From contig CAZBGI010000039.1 in assembly GCA_964491395.1 (NCBI GenBank), positions 1 through 32,315 of the forward strand: a stretch of 32,315 nt of DNA, read 5' to 3'. Below the pieces are notes generated by a model. It did no database searches. It was not told the DNA's origin and worked only from the letters and a program-made list of their open reading frames with translations. Positions 7,488 to 15,217 of this stretch are shown here, in pieces (position 1 is the stretch's first letter; each line of letters starts with the position of its first letter). Both the position numbers and the translations under genes were made by a program. Source of the stretch: SKVR01 sp964491395. Its GTDB lineage: Bacteria > Bacteroidota > Bacteroidia > Bacteroidales > UBA7960.

Positions 7488-8888
7488 ATGATTGAAAAAC
7501 AAAAAACGATACTTCAGCCGATTACTGTATCAGGAGTGGGTCTTCATACCGGACAAACTGTAACCCTTTCGTTTAAACCGGCACCGGAAGATTCCGGGAT
7601 ACGATTTCTCAGAACTGATTTGCCGGAAGAAGTTTTTATTGAAGCAGATGCAGATTACGTGGTCGATACATCGAGAGGCACCACCATCGAGAAAAAAGGC
7701 ATCAGGCTTCTTACTGTTGAGCATGTGCTTGCAGCCGTAACCGGGATGGATATTGACAATATCATCGTGGAAGTTGACTGTGAGGAAATGCCCATTATGG
7801 ATGGAAGCAGCAAATTTTATGTAGAAGCCCTTGAGAAAGCCGGTATACAACAACAGGAAGCCCCTCGTCAGTATTTCGAAATACAGGAAACCATAAGGTT
7901 TTATGACGAAGAAAAGGATTGTGAATTTATTGGCATTCCGGCAGAGAAGTATCGGTTGTCGTGCATGATAGATTTCAACTCAAAGGTTCTGGGTTCACAA
8001 TATGCAACCCTGGATGATATCCTGCAATTTAAAAACGATATTGCCCCCTGTCGTACGTTTGTGTTTTTGCACGAATTAGAATTTCTGCTTTCCAACAACC
8101 TTATCAAGGGAGGTGACTTGAGCAATGCCATCGTATTTGTTGATCGACCTGTAGAACAAGAGGAACTAGACAGGCTGGCCCAACTTTTCAACAAACCTTC
8201 AGTGGCCGTAAAAACAGAAGGAATTCTCAACAACCTTGAGCCCTATTTCCCTAATGAACCCGCCAGGCATAAGTTGCTGGATGTAGTAGGAGATCTTACC
8301 CTGGCAGGCAAAAGAATCAAAGGGCACATTGTGGCAACCAAACCCGGTCATGCCTCCAATGTTAAGTTTGCCAAACACATCAAAAAGCTTATTAAGAAGA
8401 AAATAGCAGAACAGCAAATCCCTGTTTACCATCCTGATGAAAAGCCTGTTTTTGACATCAATGATATAAAAGGGATGCTGCCGCACAGATATCCATTTTT
8501 GCTGGTGGATAAGATTATAGAAATAAGTGATTCTCATGTTGTGGGAGTTAAAAATGTGACCATGAACGAATCGTTCTTTGCCGGTCATTTTCCCAATGAG
8601 CCTGTTATGCCCGGTGTATTGCAGATTGAGGCTATGGCTCAAACCGGAGGGATTCTTATCCTTTCCACGGTAAAAGATCCGGAGAATTACAGCACTTATT
8701 TTTTGAAAATAGACAACGTAAAATTCAAACAGAAAGTTATTCCCGGTGATACCCTTATTTTAAAATGCAGCCTTATTTCTCCTGTCAGGAGAGGAATATG
8801 TCATATGAGGTGTATTGGATATGTAGGATCCAAAGTGGTACTGGAGTCTGAATTAATGGCGCAAATTGTAAAAAAAATCAATTCATAA
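7488..8888 (+). CDS. lpxC/fabZ: Bifunctional LpxC/FabZ: UDP-3-O-acyl-GlcNAc deacetylase fused to 3-hydroxyacyl-ACP dehydratase
   Basis: The 466-residue protein fuses two enzymes. The LpxC part (1 to about 305) is the zinc deacetylase of the committed step of lipid A synthesis. Its zinc ligands are His79 (TVEHVLAA), His261 and Asp265 (ARHKLLD), and the catalytic His288 is in KPGHAS. The FabZ part (about 320-466) dehydrates 3-hydroxyacyl-ACP in fatty-acid elongation. Its catalytic His367 (AGHFP) and Glu381 (IEAMAQ) are present. This fusion is typical of Bacteroidetes; it joins two enzymes that compete for, or feed from, the hydroxyacyl-ACP pool. The stop codon overlaps the lpxA start (TAATG), which implies translational coupling. 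The leader holds a strong inverted repeat. Confidence 0.98.
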   Translation: MIEKQKTILQPITVSGVGLHTGQTVTLSFKPAPEDSGIRFLRTDLPEEVFIEADADYVVDTSRGTTIEKKGIRLLTVEHVLAAVTGMDIDNIIVEVDCEEMPIMDGSSKFYVEALEKAGIQQQEAPRQYFEIQETIRFYDEEKDCEFIGIPAEKYRLSCMIDFNSKVLGSQYATLDDILQFKNDIAPCRTFVFLHELEFLLSNNLIKGGDLSNAIVFVDRPVEQEELDRLAQLFNKPSVAVKTEGILNNLEPYFPNEPARHKLLDVVGDLTLAGKRIKGHIVATKPGHASNVKFAKHIKKLIKKKIAEQQIPVYHPDEKPVFDINDIKGMLPHRYPFLLVDKIIEISDSHVVGVKNVTMNESFFAGHFPNEPVMPGVLQIEAMAQTGGILILSTVKDPENYSTYFLKIDNVKFKQKVIPGDTLILKCSLISPVRRGICHMRCIGYVGSKVVLESELMAQIVKKINS

Positions 8889-9676
8889 TGAATCAACCTT
8901 TAGCTTACGTTCATCCCCAGGCAAGGATTGCCCGCAATGTGGTAATTGAACCTTTTGTTACCATTCATAACAATGTGGAAATAGGAGAAGGAACCTGGAT
9001 TGGTTCCAATGTTACCATTATGGAGGGAGCCAGAATAGGTAAAAATTGCAAAATATTCCCGGGAGCTGTTATTTCTGCGATCCCACAGGATTTAAAATAC
9101 GAAGGGGAGGATACAACAGTAGAAATTGGAGACAATACAACCATCCGTGAATTTGTTACCATCAACAGGGGTACTAAAGCAAATTATAAAACCACCATTG
9201 GTAATAATTGCCTGCTAATGGCCTATGTGCACATTGCCCACGACTGTGTTGTAGGAAACAATTGTATTCTTGCCAATGCTGCAACCCTGGCAGGACATAT
9301 TAACATACAGGATTTTGCCATAATTGGTGGGTTGTCGGCCGTGCATCAGTTTGTAAACATTGGACCTCATGTTATGATATCAGGGGGATCACTGGTGCGC
9401 AAAGATGTTCCTCCTTATACCAAAGCAGCACGAGATCCTCTTTCTTTCGTAGGGATTAATTCCATTGGTTTGCGCAGAAGAGGTTTTACTTCCGAGAAAA
9501 TTAACGAAATTCAGGAGATTTACCGAATCATTTATTTGCGTAGCCTCAATGTAAGCCGTGCTGTGGCAGTTATTGAAACAGAAATGCCGGCGACTCCCGA
9601 ACGTGATGAAATCATTTCTTTCATTACAGGTTCGAGCAGAGGAATCATGAAAGGTTATACTTTTAACAAGGAGTAA
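8888..9676 (+). CDS. lpxA: UDP-N-acetylglucosamine acyltransferase LpxA
   Basis: LpxA attaches a 3-hydroxyacyl chain to the 3-OH of UDP-GlcNAc, the first step of lipid A synthesis, in the cytoplasm. The 262-residue protein is of normal length. It has a left-handed beta-helix of hexapeptide repeats (about 5-190) and a helical C-terminal part. The catalytic His is in VHIAHDC (His118), with His115 close by. The start codon overlaps the stop of lpxC/fabZ by one base, so the two are translationally coupled. Together with lpxD and LpxC this window encodes the first three enzymatic activities of the Raetz pathway; lpxB and the later genes are absent. Confidence 0.97.
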   Translation: MNQPLAYVHPQARIARNVVIEPFVTIHNNVEIGEGTWIGSNVTIMEGARIGKNCKIFPGAVISAIPQDLKYEGEDTTVEIGDNTTIREFVTINRGTKANYKTTIGNNCLLMAYVHIAHDCVVGNNCILANAATLAGHINIQDFAIIGGLSAVHQFVNIGPHVMISGGSLVRKDVPPYTKAARDPLSFVGINSIGLRRRGFTSEKINEIQEIYRIIYLRSLNVSRAVAVIETEMPATPERDEIISFITGSSRGIMKGYTFNKE

Positions 9677-9790
9677 AGGCGTTCGGATTTTGCAGCAGTA
9701 TTCTTGTCAACTGTTTACATGTATATTTTCTTACTCAATTTCAGGAAACAGCAGAAAGTGTGTCTTAACTGAAAAATACATTTTTTTAAT

Positions 9791-10405
9791 TTGAAGATTT
9801 TCCTTGATCATATTGGCAAGAAATACAATTATCATTGGATTCTCCGGGATTTGAACCTGGAATTGAATGGACCTGCTCATTGGGGTATTCTGGGTAATAA
9901 TGGTTCCGGAAAATCCACCCTGCTCAAAATACTTTCAGGGTTTCTAAGCCCCAGCCAGGGAACGGTTAAATGGTATCATGAGAAGGAAATTGTGCATGCA
10001 GATCTTTTTCGTTACTTGAGCATTGCATCTCCCCATCTTGACCTGATAGAAGAATTTTCGCTACGGGAAATCCTGGCCTTTCATCAAAAGTTCAAGCCCT
10101 TTATCCGGGAAAAAACAGTAGATTCACTGGTGGATCTTTCCGAACTTTGCAAAAATGCAGATAAACCCCTTAAGAATTATTCCTCGGGAATGAAGCAAAG
10201 GGTGAAGCTTATCCTGGCCGTTATGAGCAACAATCCATTGGTTATTCTTGATGAGCCCTGCTCCAACCTTGATGAACAGTCAATATCATGGTATCAGCAA
10301 CTGATAAAGGAATATGCCGAAGACAGGTTGCTGGTGATAGGGTCCAATGACCGGGAAACCGAGTGCTTTAGCTGCAAACATTTCATCAACCTCACCGTAT
10401 TATAA
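9791..10405 (+). CDS. Stand-alone ABC transporter ATP-binding protein
   Basis: The 204-residue protein is a single ABC ATPase domain. It has Walker A GNNGSGKST, signature YSSGMKQR, Walker B LVILDEP and the D-loop SNLDE. The segment after Walker B where the switch histidine normally sits reads VIGSNDRE, so Asn or Asp seems to replace His, which may lower or change ATP turnover. The start is TTG at 9791; no usable ATG lies near it and the frame begins with a proper first beta strand. No permease gene is adjacent. It follows lpxA by 114 bp on the same strand and may belong to the lipid A transcript, which would fit an envelope-lipid export role, but that is inference. It ends 14 bp from the convergent serpin gene. 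Confidence 0.85.
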   Translation: MKIFLDHIGKKYNYHWILRDLNLELNGPAHWGILGNNGSGKSTLLKILSGFLSPSQGTVKWYHEKEIVHADLFRYLSIASPHLDLIEEFSLREILAFHQKFKPFIREKTVDSLVDLSELCKNADKPLKNYSSGMKQRVKLILAVMSNNPLVILDEPCSNLDEQSISWYQQLIKEYAEDRLLVIGSNDRETECFSCKHFINLTVL

Positions 10406-10419
10406 CCCAACCCATTTTT

Positions 10420-11658
10420 TTATAAAGAGGGGTCTCCGGTTTTTCCCATGAACAGGATGGAGTGGTGACGATTTTCTTTTATGAAATACAGAAAGGGTCT
10501 GTTAGCCCTGAAAACAGTGGGTTGCTCGCCCACCATTGCAGACTTCCTTATGATTGCTACTGCTGTGGAAGCGGCCGCTTCTGTTCCCTGTTCATTAACA
10601 TCTACAAAGGCCTGATGAATGATTTTGTCGATTTTTAAATCCTGCTTTCCAGTCATTTTGCTGAAGTTAGCATGATTGCTGAATGCCAAGGGCATACCCA
10701 TTGTTGACATGGTTTTTTCCAGGTCAAAAGAAGAGCGCATGGTAAAAGATGGCAGGTATACCTCCAGTTCTTGCTTTGAAAAGTTGCCGGCTAGTTCGGA
10801 AAAATAAGCAGCATCCATGTCAGCAATGAGTTTGTCGATATCATGGCCCTCGGCAGGCAATGCAATTACCATGGAAAAATCTCCACCTTCATACTCTAGT
10901 TCAAGCATCTGGAGTTGTTGGTTTTCAAAATAGGCCAGGGTATCTTTCATAAACATGAAAGGAACCTGTCTCTTGTTGGTTGGTGAAACAAAAAAAGTAT
11001 TGTCGTGGGTTCCCTTTTCATCAAATGCAATTCTCCAATCGGAAAGGAAATAAATGGCATTGACCAACACCAGGCGGGTGTCCTCAATAAGTACACCGGG
11101 TTTGATAAGTTCTTCAATCTGGTTGTTGGTGTTATCCATAACCCACTGGTTGATTCTTTGCCTTATCGCTTCACGGTTTCCAGTGTAATCTACCTCGTAA
11201 AGTGTAGTGTTGTAAAATTGTTCCAGTATCTGAAAATAAGATTCAAGGAAATGGTAGTCTTCCTGGGGCCAGAGTGAATTGGCCTTTTGCAACTTTTTAT
11301 CTTCGCCTGCTGTTTGTTGAATTTGCTGCATCCATTGGCTGAATGTGGGATGAAAGCTGTTCTGATCTTCAGGAAAGTGAAGGGTTTGGGCCATCTGTTC
11401 TGCTGTTTCTCCAGCTGCCCCTGCATAGGTCATTGCCAAAGCTGTAGAAATGCTGAAGGGAGATATTACGACATTGGGTTCCTCTTTTGTATTCACCGCA
11501 TTAAATATGTCGAAAGCAAAGTTGTTGTTATTTTCTGCTACACTTTGTTCTGTCATGGATTCGTTCTTTTGAAGTGACTTATTTTCTTGGGTTCTGCATG
11601 CCATGGCTGCTACGGCAACAACCAGGTAGATGGAGATGTTTCTTATCGACATTTTCAT
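10420..11658 (-). CDS. Serpin-family serine protease inhibitor, probable lipoprotein
   Basis: The 412-residue protein has the full serpin fold, including NAIYFLSDW and the C-terminal block RPFLYFIKEN...ILFMGK. Serpins trap serine or cysteine proteases by cleavage of the reactive-centre loop. The hinge NEQGTEAAAST is of the inhibitory type (small residues, Gly and Thr). Counting 17 residues from the hinge Glu puts P1-P1' at Lys372-Ser373, with Arg at P2, which points to trypsin-like targets. I use the ATG at 11658 because it starts a signal sequence ending in AAMAC, a plausible though imperfect lipobox; the frame stays open to 11763. The gene follows the REC-histidine kinase gene by about 100 bp on the same strand. 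The target could be a self protease, a competitor's or a host's. Confidence 0.9.
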   Translation of the reverse strand: MKMSIRNISIYLVVAVAAMACRTQENKSLQKNESMTEQSVAENNNNFAFDIFNAVNTKEEPNVVISPFSISTALAMTYAGAAGETAEQMAQTLHFPEDQNSFHPTFSQWMQQIQQTAGEDKKLQKANSLWPQEDYHFLESYFQILEQFYNTTLYEVDYTGNREAIRQRINQWVMDNTNNQIEELIKPGVLIEDTRLVLVNAIYFLSDWRIAFDEKGTHDNTFFVSPTNKRQVPFMFMKDTLAYFENQQLQMLELEYEGGDFSMVIALPAEGHDIDKLIADMDAAYFSELAGNFSKQELEVYLPSFTMRSSFDLEKTMSTMGMPLAFSNHANFSKMTGKQDLKIDKIIHQAFVDVNEQGTEAAASTAVAIIRKSAMVGEQPTVFRANRPFLYFIKENRHHSILFMGKTGDPSL

Positions 11659-11759
11659 AATTAATGGTAGATTAAGGGGTTTGGTGTAGGAGCCGGTTTT
11701 GGGCCTCGTGCAAGAAAAAAATCCCGGCTCTTCAGGATCTTTTCCTTTATTATCAAGAG

Positions 11760-12875
11760 TCATTCCAAATCAGGAACATTTACCGTTACTTTGACGCCGT
11801 TTTGTTTTTCGGGATTCATGTAAATTTCACCATCTATTTTTCTAACCTGTGCCTGGCAAATAACCAGCCCCAGGCCTATTCCTTTTTCATTCCGGGTGCC
11901 TATGGTCTTAGGATGTGGCGTGTCGAGCCTGAAAACATTTTCCGCCACCTCTTTCTCCATTCCTACTCCATAATCTTCAACCGAAATTCTATTCATTTTC
12001 TTTTCTTTGTCCAGGGCAATAAATATTTCTCCTCCCACGTAGGAATATTTTACCGCATTTTTAATCAATTCTGCGATAATATCCTTTAAAATCTGCTGAT
12101 CAGTATACATGATAAGATTATCGGGTATGGATTGCTTCATTGAAATATTCTTTTCTTTCAGCATGGGCTCCATCTCTTGCAGCAAAACCTGCATCATCTT
12201 TTTTGCGTAAAATGGAATGATGGAAGGGTAGGTTGTTTCCGTTTCTATATGCTCCCACTTAATCAGACCGGTTACAAACTGATATAATTCTGTGCTGTCG
12301 GCAAGCAAGAGGTTCGATAATTTTTTTATTTCTTCTATATTGGATTTTTTATGCTGCAACTCATCATGTAAAAATTCAGCCACTCCTTTTACGCCTGTTA
12401 ATGCATCTTTAATATCATGGGTCATTATAGAAAAGAATCTGCTTTTAATGATGTTCATCATCCTGATGTCTTCCCTGGCTTTTTTCAGTTCCAGATGGGT
12501 TTGTACCCGAGCCAGCAATTCTTCGGCATTGAAAGGTTTTATAATGTAATCTACCGCCCCGTTTTTAAATCCTTTCAGTACTTCACTGGTCTGGTCGTTG
12601 CTGGTGAGAAAAATTACAGGAATTTTGCGAGTGATGCCCCGTTTTCTTAATTCATTACAAACTTCAAAACCCGAAAGGCCCTGCATAAAAACATCCAGTA
12701 AAACCATGTCGGGTGCTATTTCATTTATCATTTCCAGAGCTTGTTCCCCGGAATTTACACTAAAAAACAGATAATTCCTTTTGAACAAAATCTTTTCCAG
12801 TGCCTTTACTACTAATGGGTCATCATCTACAATCATAATTTTGAAAGGAGTGATGGTTATGTCTCGTTTTTCCAT
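11760..12875 (-). CDS. Receiver-histidine kinase protein (REC-HisKA-HATPase)
   Basis: This 371-residue soluble signalling protein begins with a receiver domain (about 10-128: acidic pocket Asp17-Asp19, phospho-acceptor Asp61, Lys113). It continues with a dimerisation/phospho-acceptor helix carrying His153 in IMTHDIKDAL, and ends with a HATPase domain (N-box Asn273 in ELIKNAVKYS, DYGVGM, GIGLGL). No membrane segment or sensor domain is visible, so it takes its input as a phosphoryl group on the receiver, i.e. it acts inside a phosphorelay. The H-box lacks the usual proline. No cognate DNA-binding regulator is next to it. The serpin gene lies downstream on the same strand, and the divergent neighbour is an outer-membrane barrel gene with 262 bp between them. 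Confidence 0.93.
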   Translation of the reverse strand: MEKRDITITPFKIMIVDDDPLVVKALEKILFKRNYLFFSVNSGEQALEMINEIAPDMVLLDVFMQGLSGFEVCNELRKRGITRKIPVIFLTSNDQTSEVLKGFKNGAVDYIIKPFNAEELLARVQTHLELKKAREDIRMMNIIKSRFFSIMTHDIKDALTGVKGVAEFLHDELQHKKSNIEEIKKLSNLLLADSTELYQFVTGLIKWEHIETETTYPSIIPFYAKKMMQVLLQEMEPMLKEKNISMKQSIPDNLIMYTDQQILKDIIAELIKNAVKYSYVGGEIFIALDKEKKMNRISVEDYGVGMEKEVAENVFRLDTPHPKTIGTRNEKGIGLGLVICQAQVRKIDGEIYMNPEKQNGVKVTVNVPDLE

Positions 12876-12943
12876 ATATTCAGGTATTGCCCGGTTTATA
12901 ACTCGAATTGGGTTACAAGATAATAAAAATGCTTTTAGTATGG

Positions 12944-13003
12944 TATAAAAAGATTGTTTAACGAAGATACATTTCTATCCCCGATTGTTTGGCACTTTTT
13001 ATA
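12944..13003. repeat. Spaced inverted repeat in the divergent HK / barrel promoter region
   Basis: TATAAAAAG (12944-12952) and CTTTTTATA (12995-13003) are perfect 9-bp inverted copies separated by 42 bp. The spacer also holds two direct copies of GATTGTTT (one just after the left arm, one just before the right arm). The composition is AT-rich, so chance is possible; an operator pair between the divergent genes is the other reading. Confidence 0.35.
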
Positions 13004-13064
13004 CAATTGTTGCAAGTAGGAAGAGATTGATGGTTTTCTTTTATAGTAATTTCAGTGTTTTTAC

Positions 13065-13096
13065 TTGTTAAGACTTTGGAGAAAGAGGTATATTTG
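13065..13096 (+). promoter_or_regulatory. Bacteroidetes-type promoter of the first barrel gene
   Basis: TTG (13065-13067), a 21-bp spacer, then TAtaTTTG (13089-13096) match the -33/-7 pattern. Start of transcription is expected near 13104, leaving a leader of about 35 nt before the ATG at 13138. The second barrel gene has a promoter with the same spacer length and the same -7 sequence. Confidence 0.6.
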
Positions 13097-13137
13097 TTAT
13101 CTGCTAGTGAGCGATTAAAAGTTAAACAAAAAAAATA

Positions 13138-13947
13138 ATGTCAATGAAGTCTTTTTTATTTGCTTGTTTGGGACTGTTGTTATTCATGTTGGTTCCATTG
13201 GAAGGTGAGAGTCAGAGCAGATCGCCGGTGTTTAGCAAGCGATCCACCTTTCAGCCTCCAAGTCAGTCACGGCCTCCGGGAGGTACCCGCAGACCCCTCA
13301 GGCCTTCAAGGCGTGCGCTTGCCCTTCGTTCTCTGGGTTGGGAAGTGGGAGGCAACCTGGGCACTGCCCATTCGCTGACTGATGTAAGTGGCACATCCAT
13401 TGATCAAAGGCCCTCTTTCCTCAATACACAGTGGAGTACTACCAGTATGAATGTAGGGGCTTTTGCCCGTTACAGGTTCCACTCTTTATTTGCAGTAAAA
13501 ACATCTTTAAATTATGGAAGAGTACATGGTGCGGATTCCATTGCCGGTAGAAACCGGGATTTTTATTTTGATAACAATGTAGTAGAACTTGCAGTTACTT
13601 ATGAAGTCTATATCCCGGCAAGTTCTTTTAATTTTCCACTGGATTTGTATGGTTTCATAGGCTTGGCAGGATTTTATCATAATCCAAACCTTACCATAAC
13701 CGATCCTGCTCCTCCGGATTTCACCTGGGATGATTACAGCAGTTATCAGCCCGCCATTCCCATGGGTTTGGGATTGAATTATTCCATTAGCAGAGATTGG
13801 AAAATTGGCTACGAGGTAGGTTGGCGAAAAACTTTCTTTGACTATCTGGATGGCTTTACCCGGCCCTGGAGCCGGGGAAGCGACAGTTACTATTTCGGCA
13901 GTGTGAAAATCTCTTACTTTATTGATCAAACCCGACGACGCTGGTGA
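13138..13947 (+). CDS. Outer-membrane beta-barrel protein (paralogue 1)
   Basis: The 269-residue exported protein begins with a signal peptide (about 1-26, ending GESQS). A Pro/Arg/Ser-rich linker follows (about 30-66), then a beta-barrel domain with alternating aromatic strands. It resembles the small bacteroidete barrels annotated as DUF6089 or porin-like; that label is from general resemblance. It is clearly paralogous to the next gene: WEVGGNLGTAHSLTDVSG matches WELGLSIGTSHAISDIAG, and KIGYEVGWRKTFFDYLDG matches RIGYELGWRNTIFHYLDG. The C terminus is charged (QTRRRW) with no terminal Phe. The function is unknown. It is transcribed on its own promoter, divergent from the REC-kinase gene. 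Confidence 0.85.
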   Translation: MSMKSFLFACLGLLLFMLVPLEGESQSRSPVFSKRSTFQPPSQSRPPGGTRRPLRPSRRALALRSLGWEVGGNLGTAHSLTDVSGTSIDQRPSFLNTQWSTTSMNVGAFARYRFHSLFAVKTSLNYGRVHGADSIAGRNRDFYFDNNVVELAVTYEVYIPASSFNFPLDLYGFIGLAGFYHNPNLTITDPAPPDFTWDDYSSYQPAIPMGLGLNYSISRDWKIGYEVGWRKTFFDYLDGFTRPWSRGSDSYYFGSVKISYFIDQTRRRW

Positions 13948-14103
13948 AAAAAGCTCACTCACCAATGGGCTGTCTCATCAGCCGATTGTTCTGTAGAGCA
14001 TTTGTCAAAGTGTGTATATGATTAATAATCAGATATCGGTCCTGCTAGCTCAATGACCTTTAGATACTTTTGATACCGCTTCTTTTTCGCGGGTAGCATT
14101 TTA

Positions 14104-14135
14104 TTGGTCAGAAATGTTTTTTTTCGTTATATTTG
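14104..14135 (+). promoter_or_regulatory. Bacteroidetes-type promoter of the second barrel gene
   Basis: TTG (14104-14106), a 21-bp spacer with an eight-base T run, and TAtaTTTG (14128-14135). Transcription would start near 14143, about 42 nt before the ATG. The element matches the promoter of paralogue 1 in both spacing and -7 sequence. Confidence 0.6.
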
Positions 14136-14184
14136 ATGCCGGAAAACAATCATAATCTACATCAATTAACCAAAAGAAAACACC

Positions 14185-15180
14185 ATGTCAACTTCTTTTC
14201 GCCCGCATGCATTTTTTCTGGGCATAATTGTATTCAACCTGGTTTTACTTTCGGCATTTACTCTAAAAGCTTCAACTGATGATCAACTAATAGAGAAAAC
14301 AGAGGTAGCTGAAGCACAGCTTTCAGAGGAGTACGCTGTTGAGCTATTTTCGGGGAAGGATAATTTTTTACGTCGGTTGCTGGGTTTCAGCTCTAAAACA
14401 AATGCAGAGAAAAGCAGTCGTTCTGAGCGCTTAGGCAAACAGCCCAAGAAACATTCACCTCCCAAAAGCAACAGCAAAAAACCTACCTCCTATAATGGAG
14501 ATAACCAATCACCCAGCTCTAATGATCCCAATGCTGTAAAAAATAATCCTAAGCCTCCTTTGCAGAAATCGCTGCGCGATCAACATCAATCACTCGGTTA
14601 CTGGGAGTTGGGTTTAAGTATTGGTACCTCTCATGCTATTTCTGATATAGCCGGCAACAAAGATTTTCCCATTAATGAATTTACGGAGTATCATACCACG
14701 AATTATAGTATGGCAGGGGGATTTTATGGCCGTTATATTATGAATGAATGGTTTGCCATGAACCTGGGAATGAATTTCGCTAATCTGAAAGCTGAGAGAG
14801 AATTTGTGCCGGAGGGAAGTGAGGCCATGCGTTTCAATAACGATATTTTTGAGTTTTATGCCAAAACGGAATTCCGCTTGCCTGCTCTCTCGCGAAGTCT
14901 GTTCGATTTATATGGTTTTGTAGGTATTGGGGTGTTTTTTAGCGATGCAAGCATTTACGACAAGGACGACCGACTAATTACCACGCAGGATGATTACAGC
15001 CAGGTGCAGCCAGTGATTCCTTTTGGCGGAGGCTTTTCTGTAAAAATAACCAACAATCTTCGAATCGGCTATGAGTTAGGATGGCGCAATACCATTTTCC
15101 ACTACCTCGATGGAGTGAAAAGCGATGAAAAATACGATCACTATTTCCTCAACAGCCTGAAGATTGGATTTGTATTTTGA
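14185..15180 (+). CDS. Outer-membrane beta-barrel protein (paralogue 2, with long disordered linker)
   Basis: The 331-residue exported protein has a signal peptide (about 1-31). Next is a segment of about 100 residues that becomes a Ser/Lys/Pro/Asn-rich low-complexity linker (roughly 72-131), then a beta-barrel domain homologous to the preceding gene (WELGLSIGTSH, DDYSQVQPVIPFGGG, RIGYELGWRNTIFHYLDG). It ends in Phe, the usual terminal residue for barrel insertion by the BAM complex. The linker is longer and more basic than in paralogue 1, which might anchor to or cross the peptidoglycan, but this is inference. Function unknown. The gene is followed by the convergent sigma-54 activator gene 37 bp away. 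Confidence 0.83.
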   Translation: MSTSFRPHAFFLGIIVFNLVLLSAFTLKASTDDQLIEKTEVAEAQLSEEYAVELFSGKDNFLRRLLGFSSKTNAEKSSRSERLGKQPKKHSPPKSNSKKPTSYNGDNQSPSSNDPNAVKNNPKPPLQKSLRDQHQSLGYWELGLSIGTSHAISDIAGNKDFPINEFTEYHTTNYSMAGGFYGRYIMNEWFAMNLGMNFANLKAEREFVPEGSEAMRFNNDIFEFYAKTEFRLPALSRSLFDLYGFVGIGVFFSDASIYDKDDRLITTQDDYSQVQPVIPFGGGFSVKITNNLRIGYELGWRNTIFHYLDGVKSDEKYDHYFLNSLKIGFVF

Positions 15181-15217
15181 TAGAATCAGCCTGGTAATTT
15201 AACGAGCCGGTGGGGGA

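Noticed and set aside
13955..14010. GGCTG/CAGCC hairpin after the first barrel gene as a terminator
   Set aside because: The stem is only 5 bp and no T tract follows.
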